From contig NZ_NHOT01000002.1 in the NCBI RefSeq assembly GCF_002197755.1, positions 124,001-188,000 on the forward strand: a stretch of DNA of 64,000 nt, in the 5' to 3' direction. This document shows, piece by piece, positions 9,083 through 18,097 of the stretch. The notes beneath the pieces were generated by a model. It had not been told where the DNA came from. It made no database searches and saw nothing but the letters and a program-made list of their open reading frames with translations. The position numbers were made by a program, and so were the translations under genes. Positions within the stretch are counted from its first letter, which is position 1. Each line of letters opens with the position of its first letter. The DNA comes from Pedobacter sp. AJM (lineage in GTDB: Bacteria > Bacteroidota > Bacteroidia > Sphingobacteriales > Sphingobacteriaceae).

Positions 9083-11386
9083 TTATTTTTTATATTTTTC
9101 TGTTCTTGCATCTTTGATTACGCCTTTCCAGTTTAAGCCATAAGCAAAATCATAGCGGTTCCCATCTGTATCCTGATATAGAATTAAATCAAACGGGACG
9201 TCCTCTTTCTGTTTTTCCACGGTTGCCATATTTGCCGGCATTTGCAAAGGCAACAAACCTGATGGTTCAGTTTTGCCTGAAATAATATCTAAAACAGCTT
9301 GTGTGGAAACACCAAAATTCAGTACAATGCCATTTACACTTTTCTCAAACTCATTAAAAATCATCGGTTTTGAAGCGGTAACTGAAACGATAACCGGTTT
9401 TTCTTTCATCATTTCACGGGTATCGAGAATGGTCCGCAAATCCATGGTATTGGATGCAGTAACCGTTTTGTCCTTATAGTTCCGGTCTTTAATAGTTGGG
9501 TCGATTACAGGATCGCCGGCAGCAATGCTTTTGGATCTGGCACTTTCTGCAGTATAGGTTCCGTATTGCAAGCTGATGGGCACATAACCATTACTGCCAC
9601 TCTTGCGATCATTGATATCATAACCACCTTCAGCACTTTGCGGACTGCTTACAAATACGATAGCGAAATCTGCCTGATCAGGTACATCTGTTACGTTGTA
9701 ATATTTTTTAACCAGTTCTATATTAACCGGGTATTCAAACTTTGCAGCCGTATAAATGCCCCACCAGTCTTTGGTGGCCGCAGTGTATATTTTGGGGATA
9801 TAAACCGTTTGTTTTGTTTTTACCGGAAGTACGTTAGCACTATTTTTTAACAGTATAACAGATTTTAACTGTGCGTTATATCCTGCTTTCATAAATTCAG
9901 CATTGCCAACAATTGCTTTGGTTTCGGCTACATTTAAGTAAGGGTTTTCAAAGAGCCCGACACGGAATATGTTTTTAAGTAAGCGCACGGCAGACCTTTC
10001 AAAACGGGCCCGCATAAATTTTTCGCCGTATTCTTTTATGCCCATTTGATAGGCTTCCAAAACAGGTTTCTGATCATTATTACCGCCAAACTGATCTACG
10101 CCTGCCATTAAAACTTTATAATGTCTCTGGGCAATGGTTAAAGCTTCGGCACCCCAGGGTTTACCGGCAAAAAGATTTGGCGTTTTTCCTTCATCACCAG
10201 TAACGAGCCAATCGGTACATACTACGCCATCGTAGCCATATTGATCTCTCAATAAATCGGTAATTATATACTTACTGAAGCCATTGGCTACATTTTCCTT
10301 ATACTTTTTATCCTGATCAAAAGTGATGGTATAATAAGGCATTACTGCTGATGCTTTTGCTGTTTTTCCTTTTAGTTTAAAAGCACCATTTACAAAGGGA
10401 TCAATATGTTGCTGCAAATTATTGCCGGGGTAAACCGTAAATTTTCCATAAGCCCAATGCCCGTCTCTGCCCCCTTCTTCTGCCCCGCCACTTGGCCAGT
10501 GTTTTACCATTGCATTTACACTTTGATAACCCCAGCCATCCTTAATTTCATCTTTTCCATAAGAAGTTTGAAAACCATCAATGTAGGCGCGCCCCATATC
10601 TGTGGTTAATAACGGGCTTTCGCCAAAAGTCATTGCAATGCGATACCAGCGGGGTTCGCTTCCAAGATCAATCTGTGGAGACAATGCCGTTGCAATGCCA
10701 AGGGCGCGGTATTCTTTCGCTGCGATTTGACCAAACTGTTCCACAATTTCCGGATCGAAGGTTGCCGCCATGCCCAAACCATCAGGCCACATGGAAATTT
10801 TACCACCCGCACCAGCATTAAACTCACTTGTGGCTATTGCGGTATGCCGCGGATCCGAACTGTTATTTGCCGGGATGCCTAAACCAATGCCTTCAACAAA
10901 AGCCTGAACATTGTTATTCCAGGTGGCTGCAATTTCCGGCGTTTGCACACTGGTTAACAAGACATGGCGCAGGTTATCATTTTTTAAAAAAAGCTTTTGC
11001 TGATCAGTTAAATCTGATGCCTTCGCCTTACTCTCCGGAAACACCTTACCACCGTAAGTACCCATATTGTATCCGGCTACACCTGCCGGCAATGCCTGGT
11101 GCCTGCTGTAAAGCATTAAGCCGGCAATTTGTTCTACCGTCATTTTCGAAGCCAGGTCTTTTGCCCTTTCATCTGCGGTTAAACGCCAGTCTTCATACCG
11201 GTCTAGTTTGCCGTTTTGATTTAGATCTTTAAACTTTAATCCGTTAACCGATAATATTTTAACACCCGAACTGGTGGAATAGCCAAGCATGGCACCACGG
11301 TTATTTTTAACGATGGAGAACTGTTGCGCATTTAATGAAAAATTCGTCAACAGGGCTATAGACAGGGTTACTGTAATTTTCTTCAT
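9083..11386 (-). CDS. Exported glycoside hydrolase family 3, second paralogue
   Basis: 767-aa GH3 enzyme with signal peptide (1-21, ending LNAQ). Like its neighbour it has an EF-hand-like loop directly before the catalytic domain (DLNQNGKLDRYED, about 54-66). The catalytic domain carries VKHWPSGG (294-301, the usual KH pair) and GVVCTDW with nucleophile Asp392. It is divergent from the 817-aa paralogue: the region between the KH motif and the nucleophile is expanded and the C-terminal FnIII-like domain appears absent. It starts 4 bp after the TonB-dependent receptor stop, so the two are tightly coupled. Confidence 0.92.
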   Translation of the reverse strand: MKKITVTLSIALLTNFSLNAQQFSIVKNNRGAMLGYSTSSGVKILSVNGLKFKDLNQNGKLDRYEDWRLTADERAKDLASKMTVEQIAGLMLYSRHQALPAGVAGYNMGTYGGKVFPESKAKASDLTDQQKLFLKNDNLRHVLLTSVQTPEIAATWNNNVQAFVEGIGLGIPANNSSDPRHTAIATSEFNAGAGGKISMWPDGLGMAATFDPEIVEQFGQIAAKEYRALGIATALSPQIDLGSEPRWYRIAMTFGESPLLTTDMGRAYIDGFQTSYGKDEIKDGWGYQSVNAMVKHWPSGGAEEGGRDGHWAYGKFTVYPGNNLQQHIDPFVNGAFKLKGKTAKASAVMPYYTITFDQDKKYKENVANGFSKYIITDLLRDQYGYDGVVCTDWLVTGDEGKTPNLFAGKPWGAEALTIAQRHYKVLMAGVDQFGGNNDQKPVLEAYQMGIKEYGEKFMRARFERSAVRLLKNIFRVGLFENPYLNVAETKAIVGNAEFMKAGYNAQLKSVILLKNSANVLPVKTKQTVYIPKIYTAATKDWWGIYTAAKFEYPVNIELVKKYYNVTDVPDQADFAIVFVSSPQSAEGGYDINDRKSGSNGYVPISLQYGTYTAESARSKSIAAGDPVIDPTIKDRNYKDKTVTASNTMDLRTILDTREMMKEKPVIVSVTASKPMIFNEFEKSVNGIVLNFGVSTQAVLDIISGKTEPSGLLPLQMPANMATVEKQKEDVPFDLILYQDTDGNRYDFAYGLNWKGVIKDARTEKYKK

Positions 11387-11390
11387 TTGG

Positions 11391-13634
11391 TTAGAATTTG
11401 AAATTTAATGAGGCCTCAACGGTAAACGGACGGATATAGGAACCTACTAAAATCTGGTTGTAATAAGCAGATGCATCTGTAATTAACTCGGCACCGTTAA
11501 TGGTCCCTTTCGCACCGGTCTGGTTTAAGAAGTTAACTGCAGTTACACCGAAGTCAAAATGTTTGTTCACCTTATAATTTATACCACCAAAGGTTTCCCA
11601 GCGTGCAGCAAAGTAAAGTGCATTCGTTAAGTTAGCAAATTGCTTGCTGAAATAGCGAAAACTGGCCCAAACTTTAAAATCTTTGTAGGTATAACTTGGA
11701 TCAATCTCCATTAACACTTTAGAAATCTCCAGTACGTTTTTATTATCGTATGAGTAGTTATTTCCAAAGGCGGTGAAGTTGTAATTCTTATAAATTGGAT
11801 TTTGAAAAGTAACGAGATAGTGGATATTGAAACCTTTAAACGGATTGGCTACAATGTCGGTAGTCCAACCCAATGTTTGTATGTCATAGTTCACTGTCGC
11901 CACCTGCGACTCGCTGGCATTGCCTGGATTCACCAGGTTTAAACGAGAGAAGTAATTGTTTCTGGTTAAATAAGTAGCCTGAGAAACGACACTAAATTTG
12001 TCGTGATTATAGTAAATACCAAAAGCACCCAGCGGACTTTTAGTTTTAGACATGTTTGGCACTACCGCACCTGAATAGCTTTCCAGTCGGCCGTTATTCT
12101 CCGCATAGGTAAAATCAGCCAGTAAGCCAAGCCTATTGGTAATTTTGTAAACGGCATTTACTGATCCCCCAAAATGGAACCAGTTGTTATTAATTGGGCT
12201 TGTTTGTGTAGGATCGAATACAAAGCCTGCGGTACGTGGTGTTTGGTAATAATTTCCGCTTAATTTCTGGTATCTTAAATTAATGCCATAGTTGAGAGAG
12301 AATTTATCTGAAATGCTCCAGTTGTCTGAAAAATAGGTAGACAATTTATTTTCATAGCCATCATGATATTCTCCGCCAACATTATAGTTGTAAAAACCAT
12401 CGGCATCTGTATTTGAAGTTCCGCCTGGTGTATTCCGTACCAGCTTTTCCGGGTTAGCTGAAACGGTTTGATAATAGAATGACCGGCTGGAAGTGTATTG
12501 ATCCACATTATAATAATATTCGGTTAACCCTAGTCTTAAATTGTGGTCATTTACTTTTTTTGTTAATTCAAATCTTGAAAGAAAAGTTTGGGTAGGCGTT
12601 TTTGGTGTAGATAAGCCTAGCATAGAATTTACGTTTCCGGTATATGCTTGTCCGTTGTTTACATAAGAAAAGCCATCGTTTGATCCAGCCTGAAGAATGC
12701 CTAAAGGAATATTGGTTAGCGTTGTAGCTTTCGCAAATCTTAAACGCGTACTGAAATTAAATTTCCAGTCGTTTTTGAGCTTGTAATTTCCAAGCACATC
12801 AAAACTGTGAGAGCTTGATGCAGCATCATTTCCACCTTCATTCTTAAAAGAAAACGCACCTGTACGGATATCCTTAAACTTCATGATCCCATCATTGATG
12901 ATGTAAGAATCCCTGCCAATTCTAAAGTTATCCAGCTCTTCAACCTGCCCGTTTTCTTTATATTTAAACACGGCATAATTGGTTAACGAAATGGAATTGG
13001 CATATTTATACAGAAAACTGATCTCACCTTTATCTTTTTTGAATCGTTTGGTTAACCCGGCACGATAAATTTGTGTTTTATCCGAATAATTGGAAAATTG
13101 CACGTCAAAAGAATTGGGATCATAGTTTTGGTAAATGCCGGCAACATATGACCAACCATTTGACATTGGCCCCGAAACATTTACATCCCCTTTTAACCAA
13201 CCATAATGGCTGCCAGATAAATTACCAACAACTTCTAATTTTGGTGTACCCAGTTTTGTATAGGAATTAACCGCAAAACCCAGATCACCTGTGGTAATCA
13301 CTGATTCTCCTATTTTTAATAAACCTGTTTTTTGCAGGCTCACACTTTGGCGCCAGGTTCTGTTAGGCAATTCAGGCCAGAAAAAGTAAACGACAGGCAG
13401 GTTATTTTCCTGAATGGTAATGCCGCCTACCGTTGATGGCAAACCGATATTGACATCCCTCGGACCAGTATTATTTGCGGCATTCAGCATCACATTTCTA
13501 TTATCCTCTTCTTTTTTCTCTCCTATTTTTTTCTGTGGAATAGAATCTCTTTTTATTTTTTCCTGCGCATAAGACGAAATGCATAATACAGAAAGTATTA
13601 ATACCAGGGTATTCTTTAGGGTGCTCATAGCCAA
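11391..13634 (-). CDS. TonB-dependent outer-membrane receptor
   Basis: 747-aa outer-membrane beta-barrel for substrate uptake. Signal peptide (about 1-24, ending SSYAQ), a charged linker, a plug-like domain (about 45-130, DVNIGLPSTVGG), then a long aromatic-rich barrel of alternating strands. It ends in EASLNFKF, a typical outer-membrane C-terminal signature with a final Phe. There is no carboxypeptidase-like N-terminal extension and no SusD partner beside it, so it is not a standard SusC/SusD pair. It is the first gene of the operon and presumably imports the glycoside or product handled by the two GH3 enzymes and the esterase. Confidence 0.86.
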   Translation of the reverse strand: MAMSTLKNTLVLILSVLCISSYAQEKIKRDSIPQKKIGEKKEEDNRNVMLNAANNTGPRDVNIGLPSTVGGITIQENNLPVVYFFWPELPNRTWRQSVSLQKTGLLKIGESVITTGDLGFAVNSYTKLGTPKLEVVGNLSGSHYGWLKGDVNVSGPMSNGWSYVAGIYQNYDPNSFDVQFSNYSDKTQIYRAGLTKRFKKDKGEISFLYKYANSISLTNYAVFKYKENGQVEELDNFRIGRDSYIINDGIMKFKDIRTGAFSFKNEGGNDAASSSHSFDVLGNYKLKNDWKFNFSTRLRFAKATTLTNIPLGILQAGSNDGFSYVNNGQAYTGNVNSMLGLSTPKTPTQTFLSRFELTKKVNDHNLRLGLTEYYYNVDQYTSSRSFYYQTVSANPEKLVRNTPGGTSNTDADGFYNYNVGGEYHDGYENKLSTYFSDNWSISDKFSLNYGINLRYQKLSGNYYQTPRTAGFVFDPTQTSPINNNWFHFGGSVNAVYKITNRLGLLADFTYAENNGRLESYSGAVVPNMSKTKSPLGAFGIYYNHDKFSVVSQATYLTRNNYFSRLNLVNPGNASESQVATVNYDIQTLGWTTDIVANPFKGFNIHYLVTFQNPIYKNYNFTAFGNNYSYDNKNVLEISKVLMEIDPSYTYKDFKVWASFRYFSKQFANLTNALYFAARWETFGGINYKVNKHFDFGVTAVNFLNQTGAKGTINGAELITDASAYYNQILVGSYIRPFTVEASLNFKF

Positions 13635-13722
13635 CTCGGATTAAGTATGTAATATTTATAATAGTTTTTAGCAAAAAAATGAAGGAAAGCGATATTGGTT
13701 AGCATAAATCAGCATATTTATC

Positions 13723-13743
13723 ATTGCTTCATTATGAAGCAAT
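13723..13743. promoter_or_regulatory. 21-bp palindrome, candidate operator of the Nudix-type regulator
   Basis: Perfect 9-bp arms ATTGCTTCA and TGAAGCAAT separated by TTA, in the 178-bp gap between the divergent receptor operon and the regulator gene. Nudix-winged-helix regulators of Bacteroidota bind palindromes of about this length near their own gene. The palindrome is seen directly; the partner is inferred from position. There is no T-run, so a terminator is unlikely. Confidence 0.65.
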
Positions 13744-13812
13744 ATTAATATGTTTAATTAAGAAAAACAAATTATTAATTTTAGAAGTCATTAATTCATA
13801 TAAAATAAACCT

Positions 13813-14547
13813 ATGATCAATCAGGATATTAAAGATAAAAGTGTGGAGTTATGGCGAAGTTCAATCCCTCATATTTCAATAGACAGCGTGGTATTCGGCT
13901 TTCTGAACAACCAGTTAAATGTGTTGTTGCTGAAGCTTAAAGAGGAAGAAAACTGGATTTTACCTGGTGGATATTTGCAAAAGGATGAAAGTATTGATGA
14001 TGCAGCAAAAAGAATTTTATATGAAAGAAGTGGTGCCGATAAAATATTTCTGAATAATTTTTGTGTGTTTGGAGACCTCAACCGATCTGAAGAATATTTT
14101 ATGGATTATCCTGATGACCTGTGGCATAAGCAGCGTTTTATTACCATCGGTTATTATGCATTGGTTGACCAGACCAAGGTAAAACCGGTACCTGATAACT
14201 TCACCGACCGTTGTGAATGGATGCCGGTTAATGCCCTTCCCAGATTGGTAATGGACCATGAAACAATCATCAAAAAAGCATTGAGCACCTTAAGGGAACA
14301 TATCAGTTATAAACCTATCGGCTATAATTTACTTCCTGAAACTTTTACACTTCCTGAATTGCAGGGACTTTATGAGGCTATTCTCGGAGAAAAACTAAAC
14401 CGGGGGAATTTTTATAGAAAGATGATGCGTTATGATATCCTCATTAAACTTGACCAGCAGCGAAGAGGTGGTGCCTATAAAGCACCTGACCTATATAAAT
14501 TTGATGAAGCAAAATATAAAAAAGCGCTGAGTGGATTAAACTGGTAA
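13813..14547 (+). CDS. Nudix-winged-helix transcriptional regulator (NrtR/AraR-like)
   Basis: 244-aa protein with an N-terminal Nudix fold (about 20-145) and a C-terminal winged-helix domain (about 155-240, LPETFTLPELQGLYEAILG). The Nudix box at 53-75 is degenerate: in the position of REUxEE it reads RILYER, so the first and last glutamates are lost. That points to a ligand sensor rather than a hydrolase, as in AraR-type sugar regulators of Bacteroidota. It is divergent from the GH3/receptor operon and shares with it a 178-bp gap containing a palindrome, so it probably controls that operon in response to a sugar or sugar-nucleotide effector. Confidence 0.88.
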   Translation: MINQDIKDKSVELWRSSIPHISIDSVVFGFLNNQLNVLLLKLKEEENWILPGGYLQKDESIDDAAKRILYERSGADKIFLNNFCVFGDLNRSEEYFMDYPDDLWHKQRFITIGYYALVDQTKVKPVPDNFTDRCEWMPVNALPRLVMDHETIIKKALSTLREHISYKPIGYNLLPETFTLPELQGLYEAILGEKLNRGNFYRKMMRYDILIKLDQQRRGGAYKAPDLYKFDEAKYKKALSGLNW

Positions 14548-14550
14548 ATC

Positions 14551-14583
14551 ATTCAGGCTTGATCATAATACTCAAGCCTGAAT
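14551..14583. terminator. Hairpin between the convergent regulator and GAPDH genes
   Basis: A 12-bp perfect stem (14551-14562 and 14572-14583, arm ATTCAGGCTTGA) with a 9-nt loop lies 4 bp after the regulator stop and 34 bp from the GAPDH stop. No strong T-run follows on either strand. A bidirectional terminator is the simplest reading. Confidence 0.6.
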
Positions 14584-14616
14584 AATAATATTGAAGAACC
14601 AGGGGGAAACCAATTG

Positions 14617-15615
14617 TTAATTATATTCGTTCAACTGGTTTATTTTCTTTACAATATCAACCAGGCGTGAACTGTAGCCAAATTCATTATCATACCAGCC
14701 CACCACCTTTACCATATCGCCAACAATAGAAGTTAAAAGCGAATCAAAAATGCAGGAATGCGGATTATTGATAATATCTACCGATACAATCGGATCTTCA
14801 GTATATTCAATTACACCGGTCAGTTCATTCGATGCAGCACTTTTAAATGCAGCATTAATTTCACTGATGGTGGTTTTCTTTTTTAATAAACAGGTAAAAT
14901 CAGTCAGCGATCCGTTCAACACCGGAACCCTTATTCCAGCTCCGCCTAAACAGCCATCCAACTCTGGAAAGATGTGAGTAATGGCTTTCGCCGCACCTGT
15001 AGTAGTGGGGATTATGGATGAAGATGCAGCCCTTGCCCGGCGCAAATCTTTATGATTGGAATCATGCAGGTTCTGATCACCTGTCATAGAGTGAATGGTA
15101 GTGATATAGCCTTCTTCAACACCCCAATGATCATTCAGGATTTTTATCATGGGCGCAATATTATTGGTCGTACAGCTGGCATTAGATAAGATTTCACTTT
15201 TAAGGTCAATCTGATCATCATTTACGCCCAGCACCACCATTGGAATATCATCTGCTGCAGGTGCTGAAATTAATACCTGCCTGGCGCCGGCCTTAATGTG
15301 TTGTCCTGCCGTGTCTGTTGTCAGGTTTTTCCCTGTGCAATCTATTACGAGGTCAACCCTAAGGGCAGACCACGGTAATTCTTCAGCTTCTTTAATGGAA
15401 AAAACAGGAATGGTAAGTTTATCAATAACCAGTGCATCAGGTTTCGCGGCTACTTCGCCATTAAAAACACCATGTACAGAATCATATTTAAAAAGATGGG
15501 CCATGGCTTTGGCATCAGCCAGGTCATTGATGGCTACTACCTCAAAGCCTTCAAGCAATGCTAAACGCAAAAAAGTTCTGCCTATTCTCCCGAAACCATT
15601 TATCGCAAGCCTCAT
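14617..15615 (-). CDS. gap: Glyceraldehyde-3-phosphate dehydrogenase, type I
   Basis: Cytoplasmic glycolytic enzyme using NAD (or NADP) to oxidise glyceraldehyde-3-phosphate. 332 aa, full length. The Rossmann motif INGFGRIGR is at 5-13, the catalytic cysteine is C148 in SNASCTTNN, its partner His175 lies in TTIHSMTGDQ, and the phosphate-binding and C-terminal motifs (RRARAASSSIIPT, WYDNEFGYSSR) are intact. A -7-type box TAATTTTG (15633-15640 on the minus strand) lies 17 bp upstream of the ATG, so the leader would be very short. Bacteroidota often carry more than one gap gene; whether this is the main one cannot be told here. Confidence 0.96.
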   Translation of the reverse strand: MRLAINGFGRIGRTFLRLALLEGFEVVAINDLADAKAMAHLFKYDSVHGVFNGEVAAKPDALVIDKLTIPVFSIKEAEELPWSALRVDLVIDCTGKNLTTDTAGQHIKAGARQVLISAPAADDIPMVVLGVNDDQIDLKSEILSNASCTTNNIAPMIKILNDHWGVEEGYITTIHSMTGDQNLHDSNHKDLRRARAASSSIIPTTTGAAKAITHIFPELDGCLGGAGIRVPVLNGSLTDFTCLLKKKTTISEINAAFKSAASNELTGVIEYTEDPIVSVDIINNPHSCIFDSLLTSIVGDMVKVVGWYDNEFGYSSRLVDIVKKINQLNEYN

Positions 15616-15700
15616 ATTAAAAATTTAGAGGGCAAAATTAATGTTTATTTCCAGATTATAGCCCCATCATATGCTCTACGTTCATTTTATTTTTGTCTGT

Positions 15701-16777
15701 TTAATCAGTTCGTTTTGAAAGCTGTCTTGAGATCAGTAAATTGAATACCATGCAGATGCCGATTAAAAGAAATATCAGGAGAAAGCTTCCCAGATGTTGC
15801 AAAATCATGGTACAACACATGGCACTGAAATTCAGAATTACAGTTAGCATAACAATTTTATCCGGTTTAAAACCTAGGTCTTCCAGCCGGTGGTGAATGT
15901 GATTCCGGTCACCAAGAAAAGGTGATTTTTTCTTTAAAATACGAACGGTAAATATACGGAGTGAATCAAAAATCGGAACAATTAAAATAGATACAGCAAT
16001 GGCTGGTGCCGAATAAAATGCTGGTGTATTCAGGCCTGTAAACTTATTTAACTCTATAAATTTAATGGCTAGTGCAGCTGTGGTTAAACCAATAATCAGT
16101 GCGCCGGTATCGCCCATAAATATTTTAGCCGGAAACCAGTTATACCTTAAAAAGCCGGCAAGGGCACCCGCCAGGGCAAAAGCAATAAATGCATAAGGCA
16201 GCTCATCCATGATGGCAAAGCAGATACCAAAGCTTAGACTGGCCAGGATGCCAATGGTACCTGCCAGGCCATCAATCCCGTCAATCAGATTAAAGGCATT
16301 GTTTAAAAAAATAATCAGGATGATGGAAAATATTCCCCCGCCCAGGTAATTGATTTCATTGATTCCTAATACACCATACAGACTGGTAAGCCGGAAACCA
16401 CCAAAAAAAACAAGTATGGCGGCAACAACTAATTGCAGCAAAAATTTTGTACTGGTATTGATACCATAAACATCATCTTTTAGGCCCAGGCCCGCCAGGA
16501 TAATACAGGAAACAATTAAATAATTAGCCTCCTCAAAATTGATCAATGCGGAGAACAATAAGGTACAAATAGTAAAAATAGAAACGATTGACAATCCGCC
16601 CAGCCTTGATATATTTTCTGCATGATTTTTACGATGCAGATCGCTCACATCAAAAAGTTTATATTTCAGTGAAGCATGAATGATAGAAGGAATACTTAAT
16701 ATGACCAGGAGCAGTGCCAATAAAAATATTGCACAATAGAATACTTCTGGAGCAGTTATTAAAAAATTTTTGAACAA
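15701..16777 (-). CDS. Undecaprenyl-phosphate sugar-1-phosphate transferase (WecA/MraY family)
   Basis: 358-aa polytopic inner-membrane enzyme that starts a glycan on undecaprenyl phosphate using a UDP-HexNAc donor. About ten hydrophobic helices are visible. Diagnostic motifs are LGLKDDVYG (D101/D102), NAFNLIDGIDGLAG (about 160-173), the magnesium-site segment MGDTG (221-225) and the cytosolic RNHIHHRL (291-298), which marks the WecA/TagO branch rather than MraY. It is the likely initiating transferase for the polysaccharide made by genes at 24-57 kb, where no other initiating enzyme is seen; that link is inference. Confidence 0.92.
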   Translation of the reverse strand: MFKNFLITAPEVFYCAIFLLALLLVILSIPSIIHASLKYKLFDVSDLHRKNHAENISRLGGLSIVSIFTICTLLFSALINFEEANYLIVSCIILAGLGLKDDVYGINTSTKFLLQLVVAAILVFFGGFRLTSLYGVLGINEINYLGGGIFSIILIIFLNNAFNLIDGIDGLAGTIGILASLSFGICFAIMDELPYAFIAFALAGALAGFLRYNWFPAKIFMGDTGALIIGLTTAALAIKFIELNKFTGLNTPAFYSAPAIAVSILIVPIFDSLRIFTVRILKKKSPFLGDRNHIHHRLEDLGFKPDKIVMLTVILNFSAMCCTMILQHLGSFLLIFLLIGICMVFNLLISRQLSKRTD

Positions 16778-16795
16778 AACGGGGAACTATTTTAA

Positions 16796-16821
16796 CAAAT
16801 ATAGCCAATGATTGTAGACAA
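16796..16821 (-). promoter_or_regulatory. Candidate promoter of the WecA-type gene
   Basis: A perfect Bacteroidota -7 box TATATTTG on the minus strand (16796-16803) lies 19 bp upstream of the ATG. A TTG at 16819-16821 could be the -33 element but the spacing (15 nt) is short. Confidence 0.4.
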
Positions 16822-16966
16822 TCCTGTTCTTTTTGTTCTTTACGGGTAATCATATCATTTACTTTACAATAACTTAACCGCTATACCGTGATAATTAACG
16901 GGCTGAAACTTAATTTTTAATGTATCACATAAAATTTGTTTTTAATTTTGCTTACAGGCGCAAAGA

Positions 16967-17710
16967 TTACAGGTACTGAATAATTTTAGATACTTTTTTC
17001 CGCCATAATACCATTAATGGATTCGGGATTCTATTTCTTTTTAAAGCTTTATAATCATTCTTCAATGCCGCCATTAAATTCATGAAATTTTTATTGCTGA
17101 CCCCTCCGGTCCTCATATTCACCATCAGCATTGGCAGGTAAACGGCTTTTAAATGGTGAACAAAAAAATACCGCAGGATGAGATCATAATCTGCGGCAGT
17201 ACCTAAATCAAGTGCATAATGTCCATACCGGAGAAAAAGTTCTTTTTTGATGTACAATGTAGGATGAGCCGGCATCCAGCCTTTTGCAATATCTTTTTCA
17301 TCGGCCTGTTTGGATTTCCATCTTCTTAAAACCTGGTTATTAACCGGTTTAATATAATGAAGATCGCCATAAATGGCATCTATTTCAGGATTTTCGGAAA
17401 ACTTCGCAGCTACATGTTTAATCACATGACGGTCAGCCAGCATATCGTCAGCATTTAAAATACCGATTACTGTTCCTGATGCCATCTGAATACCTTTATT
17501 TATGGCATCATATAATCCACGATCAGGTTCAGAAATAAAATGTTTTACAGCATATTGATAGGTTTCAATAATCTGAAGGCTTCCATCTGTTGATCCGCCA
17601 TCTACGATAATATATTCAATATCGGGATAAGATTGATTGACAATTGATGCAATACACTCTTTCAGATAAGCCTCCCCGTTATAAATGACCGTGATAATGG
17701 ATATTTTCAT
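16967..17710 (-). CDS. Glycosyltransferase family 2
   Basis: 247-aa GT-A type glycosyltransferase, cytoplasmic and membrane-associated. It opens with the classical GT2 start ISIITVIYNGEAYLKEC, followed by YIIVDGGSTDGS (about 33-44) and the metal/nucleotide motif LNADDM (about 84-89), a DxD equivalent. The HPTLYIKKELF segment is common in polysaccharide GT2 enzymes. The start overlaps the upstream small secreted-protein gene by 32 bp, tying a sorting-tail protein to a sugar transferase in one transcript. Confidence 0.92.
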   Translation of the reverse strand: MKISIITVIYNGEAYLKECIASIVNQSYPDIEYIIVDGGSTDGSLQIIETYQYAVKHFISEPDRGLYDAINKGIQMASGTVIGILNADDMLADRHVIKHVAAKFSENPEIDAIYGDLHYIKPVNNQVLRRWKSKQADEKDIAKGWMPAHPTLYIKKELFLRYGHYALDLGTAADYDLILRYFFVHHLKAVYLPMLMVNMRTGGVSNKNFMNLMAALKNDYKALKRNRIPNPLMVLWRKKVSKIIQYL

Positions 17711-18053
17711 TTTTAAATGGCAGAAGCCTTTTACTTATGGTTAAAAAAGATATTCCTGCGGTAAATATAAATAATAAGGGAATAAAATCATCAATTGGGC
17801 ATGCCTGGTAATAGGTACCTTTTTTACCGGCTTTACCATGACCAACGCAACCAGCAGAAGGCATTGACATATCCAGTGTCCAGGCACAATTGGCTTCAGG
17901 ATAAATTTCACCTGGCGTGTTTGAAAATGTTCCGCCTGGCGGATTACTCTGATGAGTAAGCAATTCCGGATATCCGGGAACAAGACAGCCATATTCAGCA
18001 AAAACGAAAAACGGGATAAGATAAAGAGGGATGATTAAACATAACTTTTTCAT
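17679..18053 (-). CDS. Small secreted protein with PIDD C-terminal sorting tail
   Basis: 124 aa, no known enzymatic domain. Signal peptide (1-19, ending VFAE), then a short mature region starting YGCLVPG and containing four cysteines in all. The C-terminus reads ACPIDDF (about 84-90), then a hydrophobic stretch IPLLFIFTAGISFL, then basic SKR and a 15-residue polar tail. This tripartite signal is what exosortases recognise, and two other proteins in the window (22351 and 23051) share it. I believe it belongs to the PID-CTERM class, from memory. It overlaps the GT2 gene downstream by 32 bp. Confidence 0.78.
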   Translation of the reverse strand: MKKLCLIIPLYLIPFFVFAEYGCLVPGYPELLTHQSNPPGGTFSNTPGEIYPEANCAWTLDMSMPSAGCVGHGKAGKKGTYYQACPIDDFIPLLFIFTAGISFLTISKRLLPFKNENIHYHGHL

Positions 18054-18097
18054 AAGCCATTGGATTAATCATACACGAATGTAAGAAAAAAAAATCA

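Noticed and set aside
10828..11232. 134-codon frame on the plus strand
   Set aside because: Fully inside the second GH3 gene on the opposite strand, composition and lack of motifs mark it as a shadow.
13723..13743. Terminator at the palindrome before the Nudix-type regulator
   Set aside because: It lies between two divergent genes, where no transcript should end, and has no T-run.
17741..18001. 86-codon minus-strand frame inside the sorting-tail gene
   Set aside because: Shadow in another frame of the same strand; lacks the signal peptide and tail that support the real gene.
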